NCBI GenBank assembly: GCA_029559155.1
Contig: JAKQCM010000193.1
Coordinates: forward strand, 1-35,743
Direction of reading: 5' to 3'
Length of the DNA stretch: 35,743 nucleotides
DNA from: Chloroflexota bacterium
Lineage (GTDB): Bacteria > Chloroflexota > Anaerolineae > Promineifilales > Promineifilaceae
Below, in pieces: positions 1 through 9,705 of the stretch; the stretch's first letter is position 1; each line of letters begins with the position of its first letter. The notes under the pieces were generated by a model, which was not told the DNA's origin, ran no database searches, and saw only the letters and a list, made by a program, of their open reading frames with translations. Both the position numbers and the translations under genes were made by a program.

Positions 1-3000
1 GATACCAACACATCATCGCCAGCGACTGCCTGTCCCACGGCATGTTGAATCGTGGCGCAGGGGCTGAGAGGATCGGTGCAGTTGGTGTTGTCGACTGCCC
101 CGCTGGCGGCTACGTAGCGAGTTCCAGGGGCAGCCAGGATGGTTATACGCCCCTGCGATGCGCCAAAATTAAGCGGGTTGGCGGTTGATCGCGCCACGAC
201 GCCCGGATTGGCCACATCTCCAGCCGTAGCTGTGCCCAAAATAGTTACCCGCAGCAGCGCTGTAAAGCGTTCTGTAGGCGCCAGAGTGACCACAGTATTG
301 GTGAGAATCGCCTTGGTGTTCAGGTCCAGCAGCACAGCGTTGGCGTGGCGCGGCCCAGAGTTGGGAATAACCTCAAACTGCTGCGTCTCGTTGCCGATGT
401 TTTGCACGGTCTGGGTATAAGTCAATACCGCCCCCGGAGCGGCTGCCGTGACAATGTCCGGATAGACAATGACGCCAGTTGTAGGGCCGGTGCTGGTACG
501 GAAGGTCGCCGTATCGGACGTGCGATCGATGGGCAGAGAGCCGGATTCGCAGATGATTTCGCTGTCTTCGATAAGACCAACGGTTGCCGAAGTTGGCACG
601 GTTACTGTCAGGACACGGGTGATGGTTGCGCCCAGGTCATAATCATCCCAACCCAACGTAACATTTTGGACATTACCGCCTTCCAACGTAGACCAGCCTT
701 GCGTCTGGCTGGCCAGGGTGATGGTGATGGTGTCGGTGTAACCATTGGACAGGTAAGGGCTGAAGCCATCGCGCAGCAAATCTTTATAAGATGGGAAGCC
801 GACATTGACGATCTGCAAGCTGTAGGTCACAACGCCGCCGGGGGCGATGGAGGAAGAACCGCTTTGCGGCTCAATCTGGCAGCCAAAGTCTTTACGATAT
901 TCGGCCGCGCCCACGTCACTGCGCAGCCCATGCGGCGGCTGCAAATCGGGAATGTTGTCGGCAAAGCCATCCGGGCGGAAGAAAAGCGCAAAATCGTAAT
1001 CAATCGGGTTGCCATCTGGCGGCACCGGTTTGGGGAAGGTTGGGTCGGCGGCGTCGATATTGCGTGAATTGACGCTGAGGATGCGGATGCCCAACAAGCC
1101 AGGGTCGCCCACGATGGGGTGTTCGCTGGTAAGTCCGGCGGAGTAGTCGCCGGGTACATTGTTGTAAAAGTTGTTGTAGTCGAGTGTGCCTGATGGCGAA
1201 CTGAGGCCGGCCGGGCTGACAACGGCCGTATTGCTATACACAATGCTGTTATTCAGCAGGAAGCCGGTCCCGGTGTTGTAGACGCCGCCGCCGCTGTTGG
1301 CATCGTTGTTGCGGATGGTGTTGTGGTAGATGCGGAATGAGCCACCGGAATTGAAGACGCCGCCGCCGTTGTTTGCGGCCGTGTTCGTATAAAACGTCGT
1401 GTTTACCAATCGAGAGTCTACGGCCGTGTTATATATCCCACCGCCGTCATTCCCCGCGCTGTTGCCAAAAATATCAGCGTTACGCAGATCAAACGAGCCG
1501 CTACTGTAAAGCCCTGCGCCATTGTTTGTGGCCACGTTCCCATCATAAAAAACATAATTCGGGTAAAGCTTGCCATCTACGGGGTTGGTAATCAGACCGC
1601 GCGCCGGGACTGCAATGCCCGCCGTCAGAGCCGTCAGATCGGCATGAGATGACGCCCCGCCGTAATATCCGCCGCCGTTAAACGCCGTACTCTGAGCAAT
1701 ATCACTTACTGAAATAGAAACAGTACCGGAACCGGCATTGTAAATGCCGCCGCCGTTGTCGCTGGCCGGGTCGGTGTTAAACGCATTGCCGCGCACAAAA
1801 GCCAACTGCTCAAAAATAGGCGATGCGTTGTTGGCCACGTAAATCACCCGTCCCCCATCCATCGCGTTGATGATCGTCGTTACTTGCAATAAATCCGGGT
1901 TTTTGCGGTCGCCATTGTTTTTATCAAACGTCTCACGCGGTAGCGAGCCGATAAAGTGCAGGTTTTCAGAGACGTAGCCCACCTGCTCCACGCCGTTTAC
2001 CGTCTGCACCCCACGACATTCGCCACGGCCGATTAACACCTCATAGATATTGCTGCTTTCGGCGTAATCAATGGCGTCTTGCAAAACGCTAAAGAATTGG
2101 TCGCCAACTTTGATGAGGCAGGCGTTGATTTCGTCCGCGCCCATGTCGGGGGCGTTGTTGGTTGGGCGCATGTCGCCGTCATAGTCGCGGTCGATCAGGT
2201 GCAGCGGGTTTTGCGCCACATCCGACACGGCCGGATCGCCCTGATCCTCGCCGGGCGAGCCGTTTTCCAGGTGGTAATCTGGCAGCAAAGGATCAACGTA
2301 AACGGGAAATTGGCTGATGCTGCCCGCGCCGGGGATTACATTGACATAATTTTCTGGAATGTTACCGAAGGCGTTATTATACGCCGCCGCCGGCGCGCCG
2401 CCGCCTACAGACAGACCGCTGCCAAGATTGGTATCCAGAATGTTATTGCGGATGTCGGGATTTCCGGCGGCTGAATAGATGCCGCCGCCATCAGCAGAGG
2501 CTATGTTATGGACGAAGGTATTGTGCCAGATACGGCCGTTACTATCCTCGTTGTACAACCCGCCGCCTTTGTCCGCGCTGTTGTCGTAGATAAAGTTGTT
2601 GCGCACATCCATTGCGCCGCTCGCGCCGCCGGCCAGATACACCGCGCCGCCGTTGGCCGACGCCGCATTGCCATGCAGCTTGTTGCCATCCAGAGAAAGC
2701 GTGCCGTCATTGTGGTAAACCGCGCCGCCATCAAAAGCCGAATTCCCGGAAAATTCCGCTTGCTGGACAACCGCAAACGCATTGTTGTACAGCCCGCCGC
2801 CGGAAGCAGCCGTGTTGTTTTTCAGGCTGGTTGCGCCCAGGGTTAAACCGGCCCCGTTATAGATCGCGCCGCCCAGCGCGCTGTTGTTCGCCATGAATTG
2901 GGTATTGGTTAGCACCGTCTGACCGGCGTTCAGGAGCGCCCCGCCGCGATTGCCATCACCGGCGGCTGTGCTGTCGCCGTTGGTCAGGGTGATATTGGTG

Positions 3001-6000
3001 AGGGTGACAACGGCCGTTGCGCCCACATACACCACGCGCCCCCGACTCAAAGCATCCAGGGTGGCGGAAATTGGCTCTTTGTAGGCCCAGCCGCCATCCA
3101 GCGTCAACGATTTGGTAATGGCCACCGTTTGCGTCACCAACAAGCCATCGACGACACGGCCCTGAACATTCTGGCAAACGCCGTTTATCAGCACGGTATC
3201 GCCATTTTGCGCCATGTCTACGGCCGTTTGCACACTGCCATACACCGTCGTTTCCGCGCCGGCGATGGCCGCGTAACAGCCGCCGACCTCATCCGCGCCC
3301 AGATCATAGGCCTGATGCGACGGCCGTATATCTTTTTCATAGTCCGTTGGCAGCGGCACATCCGGCACATACACATCCACTACCGGCGACTCGATGGTCA
3401 GCGTGAAGGAATCGGTTACCAGCAGGTTGAAGCCCGGATCGACGTCCAGATTGCCCACCCCGCCATTTAAGATGGCGCCGCCAAAGTCCACATTATTTTG
3501 GAAGAAGTCGTTGTGGTCCAAAACCGGCGCCGAGCCGGGCGCGCCAAATGCGCCGCCCACTGTGCCGGTGGTGTGCTGCATGACGATGTTGCCGCGCACT
3601 TCTGGCGCGTCGGCGGCCACATAAATCGCGCCGCCTGTGCCTGTGGCGGTATTATTGACGATTGTATTGTGGCGGAACAAGTTGTCGCCGCCGTTGTTGT
3701 ACAGCGCGCCGCCGGAAACGGCCGTATTGCGATACATAAAATTGTTTTGCACCGTCGCCGTAATGCCCGACGAATTGTCCAGATAGAGCGCTGCGCCGGA
3801 AACGGCCGTGTTGTGGTATAGACGATTGCCCGCTTCAATCACGGCCGGGCTGTCGAACACAAACACCGCGCCGCCGTTCGTGGCCGTATTGCTGTAAAAA
3901 CGGTTATGGGCCAGCGTGGGGATGGCGTTTTCAATGCATACGCCCGCGCCATTGCCAATCGGGCCGCTCACACTGCCGCGAATAATGTCAAACCCATCTA
4001 CAGTAGGCGTTGCGCCCTGGCCAATGTACATCACGCGCCCAGCTTCCCGCGCATCTAACGTCGAATAACCGTTACGCGCTGTGAAGGTGTCATTCCAGCC
4101 GCCCTGCAAATTGACCGTCTTGGTAATGACCAGGAGCGTGCCCGCAGCGCCGCCACAGACGGCGCTGCCGCTTTCCCCGCCGCCGGTTTGCGTGCCCCGG
4201 CAGTTGCCGGAAACCATAATCGTCGCGCCGACGGGCGCATTGTTGACCGCTTCCTGAATGCTGCCATACACAACGCCGTTCACGCTGACCAGACAACCTA
4301 CCAATTCATCGGCGCCGATATCCGGAGCCTGGTTGGATGGCCGAATGTCGCCCTCGAAATCGGCGGTGATGGGCGAATCGGGGTCCCCTTTATCCACAAC
4401 CGGCGCTTCATCGCCGATGTGGAAGTCGCCGTTGGCCGGGTCCAGCAGCCCAGGCGGGACGGCCGATACAATAGAGTGGGTTCCGGTGACTGTGCCGACA
4501 ACGGCCGTGCCCACCTGCCCCTGGTAATAGTTATAATCTACATCCGGGGCGCCGCCGTTGGCAAAAATGGCCGCGCCATCCGGCGCCTGATTGCCCTGGA
4601 AAATCACGCTGCGCACCACCGGACCGCCCTGATCCGTGTAGAGGCCGCCGCCTGCCAACACGGCCGTGTTGCTAATCACCGTTAGATGCAAATAAGCCGA
4701 GCCAGAGTCGTTGTCATACAAACCACCACCGCTGACGGCCGCCTGATTTTGGGCCAGGATGGTGTTGGCCACGGTGATTGTGCCGGTAAAGTTGAACAGA
4801 CCGCCGCCAACATCAGCCGAGTTATTATGAATCCAGGCCCCGTCCACCACCAGGCTGCCACCCAGGTTCAGAATGCCGCCGCCGGCAGAGGCCGTGCTGC
4901 TCATAATCTCTGTTAACGCAACTTGCGGACCGCCGGGCTGCGCCCCGGCCAACTCGCGCGACCGGATGATCGGCGCGCCAAAGGCATTGAAAAAGCCGCC
5001 GCCCAAATCGGCCGCGCTGCTCATAATCACTACGCCGCTGAGTACCGGGCTGCTGTCCAGGTTATACATGCCGCCGCCAGCGTCTTCGCCGGCCGGGCCG
5101 CCGCCCAAAGCGGCGGCGTTGCCGTTGGCCACAGTCAAAGCCTCGATTATTGGGGCAGCCTCGCCGCTAAAGTAGAAGCCACGGCCGTTGCCTTCCGGGT
5201 CCACAATAGTCGGTTCCACAAAATCCTGCGCCGAAAAATCGCCATTCCAACCGCCCTGAATTGTCAACGTTTGCGTCAGGTGTACGGTTTGGCTGAGCAC
5301 ATCGCCGCCCACGTTGATGGTATGCACGCCGCGGCAGGTTCCGGCAACCAGGATTAAATCGCTGGGATCGGTAACGTCAACCGCGTCTTGAATGCTGCCA
5401 TAAATCACGTCGCCGCGTTTGGCGCGACAACCGGCCAGCTCATCCCAGCCCATGTCGAAGCCCTGGTCAGAAGGTCGGAAATCGCCTTCGAAGTCTATAG
5501 AAAGGGTGCTGTTGGGGTCGCCGGTGTCGATAGCCGGTGAACCGAGCGCCAGGCGGTAATCGGCGTCCATAAAGCGCGGGTCGGCGGCAATGCTGTTCGC
5601 TCCGGTGGGGATGTTGCTTTCGTTTGCGCCGCCGTTTTGCCAGATATCGCTGTAGTCGATGCTGGATGGCCCGGCATTTACGAAGAGCGCGCCGCCGTCC
5701 ACGGCCGTATTGCTCACCAAGATTGTGTTGGTGATGGCTAAGGTCGCCCCGTTGTTGTACAGCCCGCCGCCGCTGCCGCCAGCATCGTTTGCTACAAGGG
5801 TGTTGTTGCCAAACAACATCCGGCCGCTTTGCAAACGGACAGCGCCGCCATCGCGCACGGCCGTGTTGTTTACAAACAGGTTATTCTGCGCCGCCACCAC
5901 GCCACCGGCCATATACACTGCGCCGCCGCCGCGACCGGCCGTCGCGCCGCTGGCCGTATTGGTGAGAAAACGGGTTTGCAGCAAGGAGACGGCGCCGCCA

Positions 6001-8642
6001 GCCATGTAAACAGCGCCGCCATCGGTTTGGGCCGTGTTATTGGTAAATTCGCTGCGAAGGACCGTAACGGCCGTGTTCGTATTGGCGTATAACGCGCCGC
6101 CCTGCGCCGCCTGATTGCCATCAAAAATAACGCGATCAAACGTCGGCTGCGACAAACTGCCCACCAGCACCGCGCCGCCGGAACCGCCGCTCACGCCGCC
6201 GCGCAAGGTCAATGTATCAATGGTCGGGCGCACCGTAGAGCCAGAGGCAATGTTAAGCAGGCGCGTACTCCCCGCCTGAATCACCGTCAGCGTGGGGTCT
6301 GGTTCCGCGCCCTGCCCATCGGCATTAAACGCCAGCCAGCCGCCGCTGAGGCGAATGGTATCGTTGATGAAAATTTCTGATTCGTTGAAGGTTCCGGGGG
6401 CGATGTGTACTTCGTCGTTAAAAGACGCCTGCCCAACCGCCCAGGCCACAGTAGCGCAAGGTCCAGGGTTGCCCTGACTGGGATTGGCGGTGGGCTGGGT
6501 GCAGTTGTTGTTAACATTGGTGCCGCCGGGTTTTACATAGCGCGTGCCAACCGTGGCCTTGGCAGTGATGGTGTTCACCAGCGTGGCCGAAATGGTTGGG
6601 TCAAATTTAGAATGCGCTTCGAGCGTGATCAGGTCGAAAATGCCGGCCTGAGCGTAAGGGGGAATTGTCACCCGCACGCGGACAACCTGCCGGGTGCCAA
6701 CGCCCAGTGTCAGGGTGAGCGGATCTGTGGGGACCAATTCAGCCCAGCCATAGGGATCATTAACGATGGAGATGATGAAGGATTCGGCGGCATCGCCGGT
6801 GTTGGTGAGGATGTGGGTCAGGGTGATGACGGCGCCGGGCAGTTCGGTACGCGAGATGGCCGAGGTAAAGAGCAGGCCAGGCAGAGGTTTCACCGTCGCG
6901 CGGACGGTAGCCCGGTCGAAGGTTGTGGCCGGGCTAATTTGCGAGGTGACGGTGATCTGCGTCTGGCCGACATCGTAGGCCAGGGCGGTGGGCGGGATGG
7001 TGACGCCGGTAGCCACGTTGGTCGATTCGCCGGGAGCCAGGGCTACCGGCGTGGGGCAAGCAACGGCCCACAGATCATTCGCGCAGGTAAAGTCATAGGT
7101 GTCGTTGAGGGTGCCATCGTTGCGGACAGTGTGGGTGAAGACGGCCGTTGTCCCGCGATCCACATACACATCCTGCGCAGCCGGCAAAATGCTGACCTGC
7201 CGAAAATCCGGGTAATACTCATCTGCGCCTACTTCGTGACGGGGCGGCGCGCCATTGTTGGGATTGGGGCGCACCTGTCCGTCGATATCCGGCGTAACCC
7301 AGGCAGGCGTGGCCGGACTGCCGGCGTTTAGCAGGGGGCTGCTGCCGCTAAGATGCAAATTATATGCCGCCAAATTCACGAAATTGGGGTTGCTGCCGAT
7401 AGGATTGGTGAAGGAAATTGTGGCGTCGAGAATATCGTCGAAGATGTTGTTGTAGCTGCCAGTGATGCTGCCTGCGGGAGCCGTATCATCGTTATTGATG
7501 CCATCGACGCCGCCGCCAGCGTTAAACGCCACAATGGTGTTGTGAATTTGTATCTGGCCTGGCCCTTCCAGGTGAATGCCGGCGCCGTTGTCGTTGGCGA
7601 TGTTGCCGACAACGGTATTGTTCCATAGGACCGCGTTGGCGGCCGACCAGATTCCGCCGCCGACAGACTTGCCGGCCACGGAGTTTACGGCCGTATTCCG
7701 GTAAATCATGTTGTTATGCAGTAGGAACCGGGCGGAACCAAATGCGCCGATGCCGCCGCCAATCTCAGCGCTGTTCTGGAAGATGCTGTTGGCGACCATC
7801 TCGGCCTTGGCGTTGGTGAACAAGAAAACGCCGCCGCCAAAGCCGGTGGCAGAGGGGGAAACGGCCGTATTGCTGTAAATCGCATTAAACTGGATGGTAG
7901 AAGTAATAGACGTCCCATTGTTGTGGATATAAATCCCGGCGCCATTAGGATTGGACTGGTTCAGGTAAATGTCGTTATAGAGGATGGTAGACGCGCCACC
8001 GTCGTAGATGCCGCCGCCGCCCAACCCACCAGTGGCCGTGTTGTTGTGGATGAAATTATGACGAATGAGCGGACGGCCGTTCCCATCGGGGATGTAAATG
8101 CCGGCGCCGTTGGTGGCACGGCCGTTTTGGATGTGGAAGTTTTCGATGGTCGGGCTAATGTTTTTGCTGATGGTGATGACGCGGCTGCTGTTCCCACCAT
8201 CCAGCGTCGTGGTGTTAAATGGGTCCGCGTCTGCGCTCCACGTACCTGAGCCTGGGTTATACAGGTAGCCGCCCGTGATGGTGATCGACTGGGTTACAGA
8301 CAACACGGCCGTACCCGGGGCGCTGGAATACGAGCCGCTGGCCACTCGAATCTCGTCCCCGTTCACAGCCAGCCCGGCGGCCCGGGCCAAAGAGCAAGGA
8401 TCAATGCTGGTGCAGGCGTTGGCGTTTGTGCCGGTGTCGGTGACGTAATAGGTAACGGCCGTTGGCGCAGCCATCACCAACGAAGAACCGGCCCCCAAAA
8501 ACCACAACAACGCCAGCAACACCACCAAAGTGCCCAGCGACGCCAGGCCCATATAGCCCAACCGTCTGGTAGTTTGCCGTTGGCGGGGATTTGTAAATTT
8601 AACTTCGGGAACGAGAGTTTGAGCGTGACCTGTATAAGCCAT
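1..8642 (-). CDS. Giant secreted right-handed beta-helix surface protein (3' end outside window)
   Basis: An open frame runs from ATG at 8642 to the window edge (at least 2880 codons); I checked phase at 8642, 4325 and 80 and it is the same. The start is supported by AAGGTG 8 nt upstream. Residues 1-27 are polar and Arg-rich, 28-58 are a long hydrophobic segment ending VMAAP, an extended signal peptide. Beta-helix block I covers about residues 60-475 (NNTA, GGGIY and GAGIY turns). A NEW3/DUF11-like beta-sandwich region follows (about 480-695). Block II (about 700-2580) has five similar modules, each closing with a RPxxxxPDxGADE-type choice-of-anchor-Q motif. A second DUF11-like region (about 2590-2830) follows, and a third block opens at the window edge with NCTDPLSPCATIQ. 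Family knowledge suggests an extracellular adhesin or polysaccharide-binding protein. The anchor must lie beyond the window. Substrate is not identifiable. Confidence 0.9.
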   Translation of the reverse strand, partial: MAYTGHAQTLVPEVKFTNPRQRQTTRRLGYMGLASLGTLVVLLALLWFLGAGSSLVMAAPTAVTYYVTDTGTNANACTSIDPCSLARAAGLAVNGDEIRVASGSYSSAPGTAVLSVTQSITITGGYLYNPGSGTWSADADPFNTTTLDGGNSSRVITISKNISPTIENFHIQNGRATNGAGIYIPDGNGRPLIRHNFIHNNTATGGLGGGGIYDGGASTILYNDIYLNQSNPNGAGIYIHNNGTSITSTIQFNAIYSNTAVSPSATGFGGGVFLFTNAKAEMVANSIFQNSAEIGGGIGAFGSARFLLHNNMIYRNTAVNSVAGKSVGGGIWSAANAVLWNNTVVGNIANDNGAGIHLEGPGQIQIHNTIVAFNAGGGVDGINNDDTAPAGSITGSYNNIFDDILDATISFTNPIGSNPNFVNLAAYNLHLSGSSPLLNAGSPATPAWVTPDIDGQVRPNPNNGAPPRHEVGADEYYPDFRQVSILPAAQDVYVDRGTTAVFTHTVRNDGTLNDTYDFTCANDLWAVACPTPVALAPGESTNVATGVTIPPTALAYDVGQTQITVTSQISPATTFDRATVRATVKPLPGLLFTSAISRTELPGAVITLTHILTNTGDAAESFIISIVNDPYGWAELVPTDPLTLTLGVGTRQVVRVRVTIPPYAQAGIFDLITLEAHSKFDPTISATLVNTITAKATVGTRYVKPGGTNVNNNCTQPTANPSQGNPGPCATVAWAVGQASFNDEVHIAPGTFNESEIFINDTIRLSGGWLAFNADGQGAEPDPTLTVIQAGSTRLLNIASGSTVRPTIDTLTLRGGVSGGSGGAVLVGSLSQPTFDRVIFDGNQAAQGGALYANTNTAVTVLRSEFTNNTAQTDGGAVYMAGGAVSLLQTRFLTNTASGATAGRGGGAVYMAGGVVAAQNNLFVNNTAVRDGGAVRLQSGRMLFGNNTLVANDAGGSGGGLYNNGATLAITNTILVSNTAVDGGALFVNAGPSSIDYSDIWQNGGANESNIPTGANSIAADPRFMDADYRLALGSPAIDTGDPNSTLSIDFEGDFRPSDQGFDMGWDELAGCRAKRGDVIYGSIQDAVDVTDPSDLILVAGTCRGVHTINVGGDVLSQTVHLTQTLTIQGGWNGDFSAQDFVEPTIVDPEGNGRGFYFSGEAAPIIEALTVANGNAAALGGGPAGEDAGGGMYNLDSSPVLSGVVIMSSAADLGGGFFNAFGAPIIRSRELAGAQPGGPQVALTEIMSSTASAGGGILNLGGSLVVDGAWIHNNSADVGGGLFNFTGTITVANTILAQNQAAVSGGGLYDNDSGSAYLHLTVISNTAVLAGGGLYTDQGGPVVRSVIFQGNQAPDGAAIFANGGAPDVDYNYYQGQVGTAVVGTVTGTHSIVSAVPPGLLDPANGDFHIGDEAPVVDKGDPDSPITADFEGDIRPSNQAPDIGADELVGCLVSVNGVVYGSIQEAVNNAPVGATIMVSGNCRGTQTGGGESGSAVCGGAAGTLLVITKTVNLQGGWNDTFTARNGYSTLDAREAGRVMYIGQGATPTVDGFDIIRGSVSGPIGNGAGVCIENAIPTLAHNRFYSNTATNGGAVFVFDSPAVIEAGNRLYHNTAVSGAALYLDNSSGITATVQNNFMYRNTAVSGGALYNNGGDNLFRHNTIVNNTATGTGGAIYVAADAPEVRGNIVMQHTTGTVGGAFGAPGSAPVLDHNDFFQNNVDFGGAILNGGVGNLDVDPGFNLLVTDSFTLTIESPVVDVYVPDVPLPTDYEKDIRPSHQAYDLGADEVGGCYAAIAGAETTVYGSVQTAVDMAQNGDTVLINGVCQNVQGRVVDGLLVTQTVAITKSLTLDGGWAYKEPISATLDALSRGRVVYVGATAVVTLTNITLTNGDSTAAGDGNRGGALLNAGQTVLTNTQFMANNSALGGAIYNGAGLTLGATSLKNNTAASGGGLYNNAFAVVQQAEFSGNSAFDGGAVYHNDGTLSLDGNKLHGNAASANGGAVYLAGGASGAMDVRNNFIYDNSADKGGGLYNEDSNGRIWHNTFVHNIASADGGGIYSAAGNPDIRNNILDTNLGSGLSVGGGAPAAAYNNAFGNIPENYVNVIPGAGSISQFPVYVDPLLPDYHLENGSPGEDQGDPAVSDVAQNPLHLIDRDYDGDMRPTNNAPDMGADEINACLIKVGDQFFSVLQDAIDYAESSNIYEVLIGRGECRGVQTVNGVEQVGYVSENLHFIGSLPRETFDKNNGDRKNPDLLQVTTIINAMDGGRVIYVANNASPIFEQLAFVRGNAFNTDPASDNGGGIYNAGSGTVSISVSDIAQSTAFNGGGYYGGASSHADLTALTAGIAVPARGLITNPVDGKLYPNYVFYDGNVATNNGAGLYSSGSFDLRNADIFGNSAGNDGGGIYNTAVDSRLVNTTFYTNTAANNGGGVFNSGGSFRIYHNTIRNNDANSGGGVYNTGTGFLLNNSIVYSNTAVVSPAGLSSPSGTLDYNNFYNNVPGDYSAGLTSEHPIVGDPGLLGIRILSVNSRNIDAADPTFPKPVPPDGNPIDYDFALFFRPDGFADNIPDLQPPHGLRSDVGAAEYRKDFGCQIEPQSGSSSIAPGGVVTYSLQIVNVGFPSYKDLLRDGFSPYLSNGYTDTITITLASQTQGWSTLEGGNVQNVTLGWDDYDLGATITRVLTVTVPTSATVGLIEDSEIICESGSLPIDRTSDTATFRTSTGPTTGVIVYPDIVTAAAPGAVLTYTQTVQNIGNETQQFEVIPNSGPRHANAVLLDLNTKAILTNTVVTLAPTERFTALLRVTILGTATAGDVANPGVVARSTANPLNFGASQGRITILAAPGTRYVAASGAVDNTNCTDPLSPCATIQHAVGQAVAGDDVLV
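890..6545 (-). repeat. Five tandem beta-helix modules inside the giant gene
   Basis: Each module ends in a D-x-RP-x4-PD-x-GADE-like signature. The final Glu codons lie near 5440, 4306, 3289, 2131 and about 900, giving module lengths of roughly 1134, 1017, 1158 and 1230 bp. After each of the first four signatures comes a conserved opener: GC, then VYGSIQ-AVD, GDT-L, a CRGVxT-like strand, and TQT-T-GGW. A related closing signature at 7219 ends the first beta-helix block. The spacing is regular at protein level but DNA identity between modules is low, so this looks like old module duplication rather than recent unequal crossing over. Confidence 0.8.
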
Positions 8643-8650
8643 GGGAACTA

Positions 8651-8656
8651 CACCTT
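8651..8656 (-). promoter_or_regulatory. Ribosome binding site of the giant beta-helix gene
   Basis: On the minus strand AAGGTG lies 8 nt before the ATG at 8642 and fixes the start. No convincing sigma-70 promoter was found in the 236 bp between this gene and the pilin gene, so part of the transcription may come from read-through. Confidence 0.6.
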
Positions 8657-8832
8657 TTTATGGTACTGATTGGTAAAAAACCGGCAAAATTCAATGCGCC
8701 AGGCTGATTCAAAAGCAGATTGGCCCACCGACAAGCAAACAAAAAGAAAAATCCAAACAGCCGGCAGCGGTGAATAGAAACCTGAACACACAAGGATGAC
8801 CGATACTTGACTGCAGATTCAGAGCGTTTTCA

Positions 8833-8873
8833 GTCTGAGCTGGCCAACCGGAAATCAGTCAGCCAGCCCAGAC
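8833..8873 (-). terminator. Stem-loop after the pilin gene (possible terminator or attenuator)
   Basis: The arms GTCTGAGCTGGC (8833-8844) and GCCAGCCCAGAC (8862-8873) pair over 12 positions with one G-U wobble and a 17-nt loop, starting 5 nt after the pilin stop. No U-tract follows. It may stabilise the pilin mRNA 3' end, allowing high pilin and low giant-protein expression, rather than terminate fully. Confidence 0.5.
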
Positions 8874-8878
8874 CCGAG

Positions 8879-9313
8879 TTATCCGCCAATGATCTGGACC
8901 TTGCAGCCGGAGCCGCCGGAGATGGCGTAAGGGCCGGCCAGGTTGCCCATGCCGGAGGCGCTGGTACTGCCAGAGAGTGTGTTAACAACCGCGCCGTCTA
9001 CCAAAATCTGGATGCTAACAGTGCCGGATTCCAGCACGGCGCCATCCTGCAAGCCCACAAAGGAAATGTCGCTAATGGTACCGCTGCACCCGCCGGTCCC
9101 TTGGGTAATATCCGCTTCGTAACCGGTGACGATGGCCTCTGTACCCTGACCGGTAACCACCTGCCCATTCAGACCGCCGATCACCTTCGCATAAACTACC
9201 ATGATCGACGAACCTAAAACGGTCAATATACCGATGATCACGATGGCTACCAACACCAGGAGCAAGGCATATTCGACAAGTCCCTGCCCTTCTTCGCGCT
9301 GAGGAATTTTCAT
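8879..9313 (-). CDS. Flp/TadE-like pilin family protein
   Basis: The 144-residue product begins MKIPQREEGQGLVEYALLLV. The GQGLVEYALLL motif followed by a single hydrophobic helix (about residues 12-36) is the signature of Flp type IVb pilins: the prepilin peptidase would cut before the Gly/Gln and the conserved Glu sits near +5. The rest (about 100 residues) is Gly/Ser/Thr-rich with two Cys (CSG and CKV) and may form a disulfide-bonded beta domain, so the protein is longer than a classical Flp (50-80 residues). The SD GGAG lies 7 nt before ATG. No Tad assembly genes are in the window. It could instead be a pseudopilin or TadE-like minor subunit. Confidence 0.8.
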   Translation of the reverse strand: MKIPQREEGQGLVEYALLLVLVAIVIIGILTVLGSSIMVVYAKVIGGLNGQVVTGQGTEAIVTGYEADITQGTGGCSGTISDISFVGLQDGAVLESGTVSIQILVDGAVVNTLSGSTSASGMGNLAGPYAISGGSGCKVQIIGG

Positions 9314-9392
9314 GATACGACTCCAATTAATAAACTACAGAATAAATGTATGATTGATAAACGGCCGTCAAAAAACCCACCACTTCGCGGCT

Positions 9393-9415
9393 TGCTTACA
9401 GTATAAGGGTAAGCA
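9393..9415 (-). promoter_or_regulatory. Candidate pilin promoter -10 inside a 7-bp dyad
   Basis: TGCTTAC (9393-9399) and GTAAGCA (9409-9415) are perfect inverted arms. The 9 nt between them contain TATACT on the minus strand (9400-9405), a 5/6 match to a sigma-70 -10 box. A start here would give a leader of about 80 nt. The -35 region is poor, which suits an activator-dependent or repressed promoter. The site could also simply be a hairpin. The rest of 9416-9608 shows nothing recognisable apart from one ACGGCCGT. Confidence 0.35.
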
Positions 9416-9608
9416 CGATAAAGCAGCACACAAAAGCAGTTAGGACTTTTGTACCATCAGGCAAGGTCATAGAGAGTATGGGAAAACAGCCTGGCTGACG
9501 CGACCAAAAATAAGCGCTCTTTTGTTTCATGAAATCGCCAATCTCATGTTTCCGGCAGCTGGTTGACTAGTATTTCAAAGAAGATTATACAGGGAACGGC
9601 CGTTTTAG

Positions 9609-9668
9609 AAAATAAAAAACCACGTCCCCCGAACCAGACTCCTATCAAGTCTAGGTCCAGAAACGTGG
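9609..9668 (-). terminator. Rho-independent terminator of the nth-kinase-barrel operon
   Basis: Read on the minus strand, an outer stem CCACGT/ACGTGG encloses an inner stem (CCTAGACT with AGTCTGG, one bulge) and is followed directly by TTTTTTATTTT. It lies about 40 nt after the stop at 9706. Confidence 0.8.
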
Positions 9669-9705
9669 CTGGTTACTGATTTCTGAAGGGAACCGTAATC
9701 GCCGG

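Noticed and set aside
345-1067. 240-residue plus-strand frame (and many similar ones across 1-8600)
   Set aside because: It is an antisense shadow of the giant GC-rich repeat gene. The products are low-complexity and match no family, whereas the minus frame is a continuous beta-helix.
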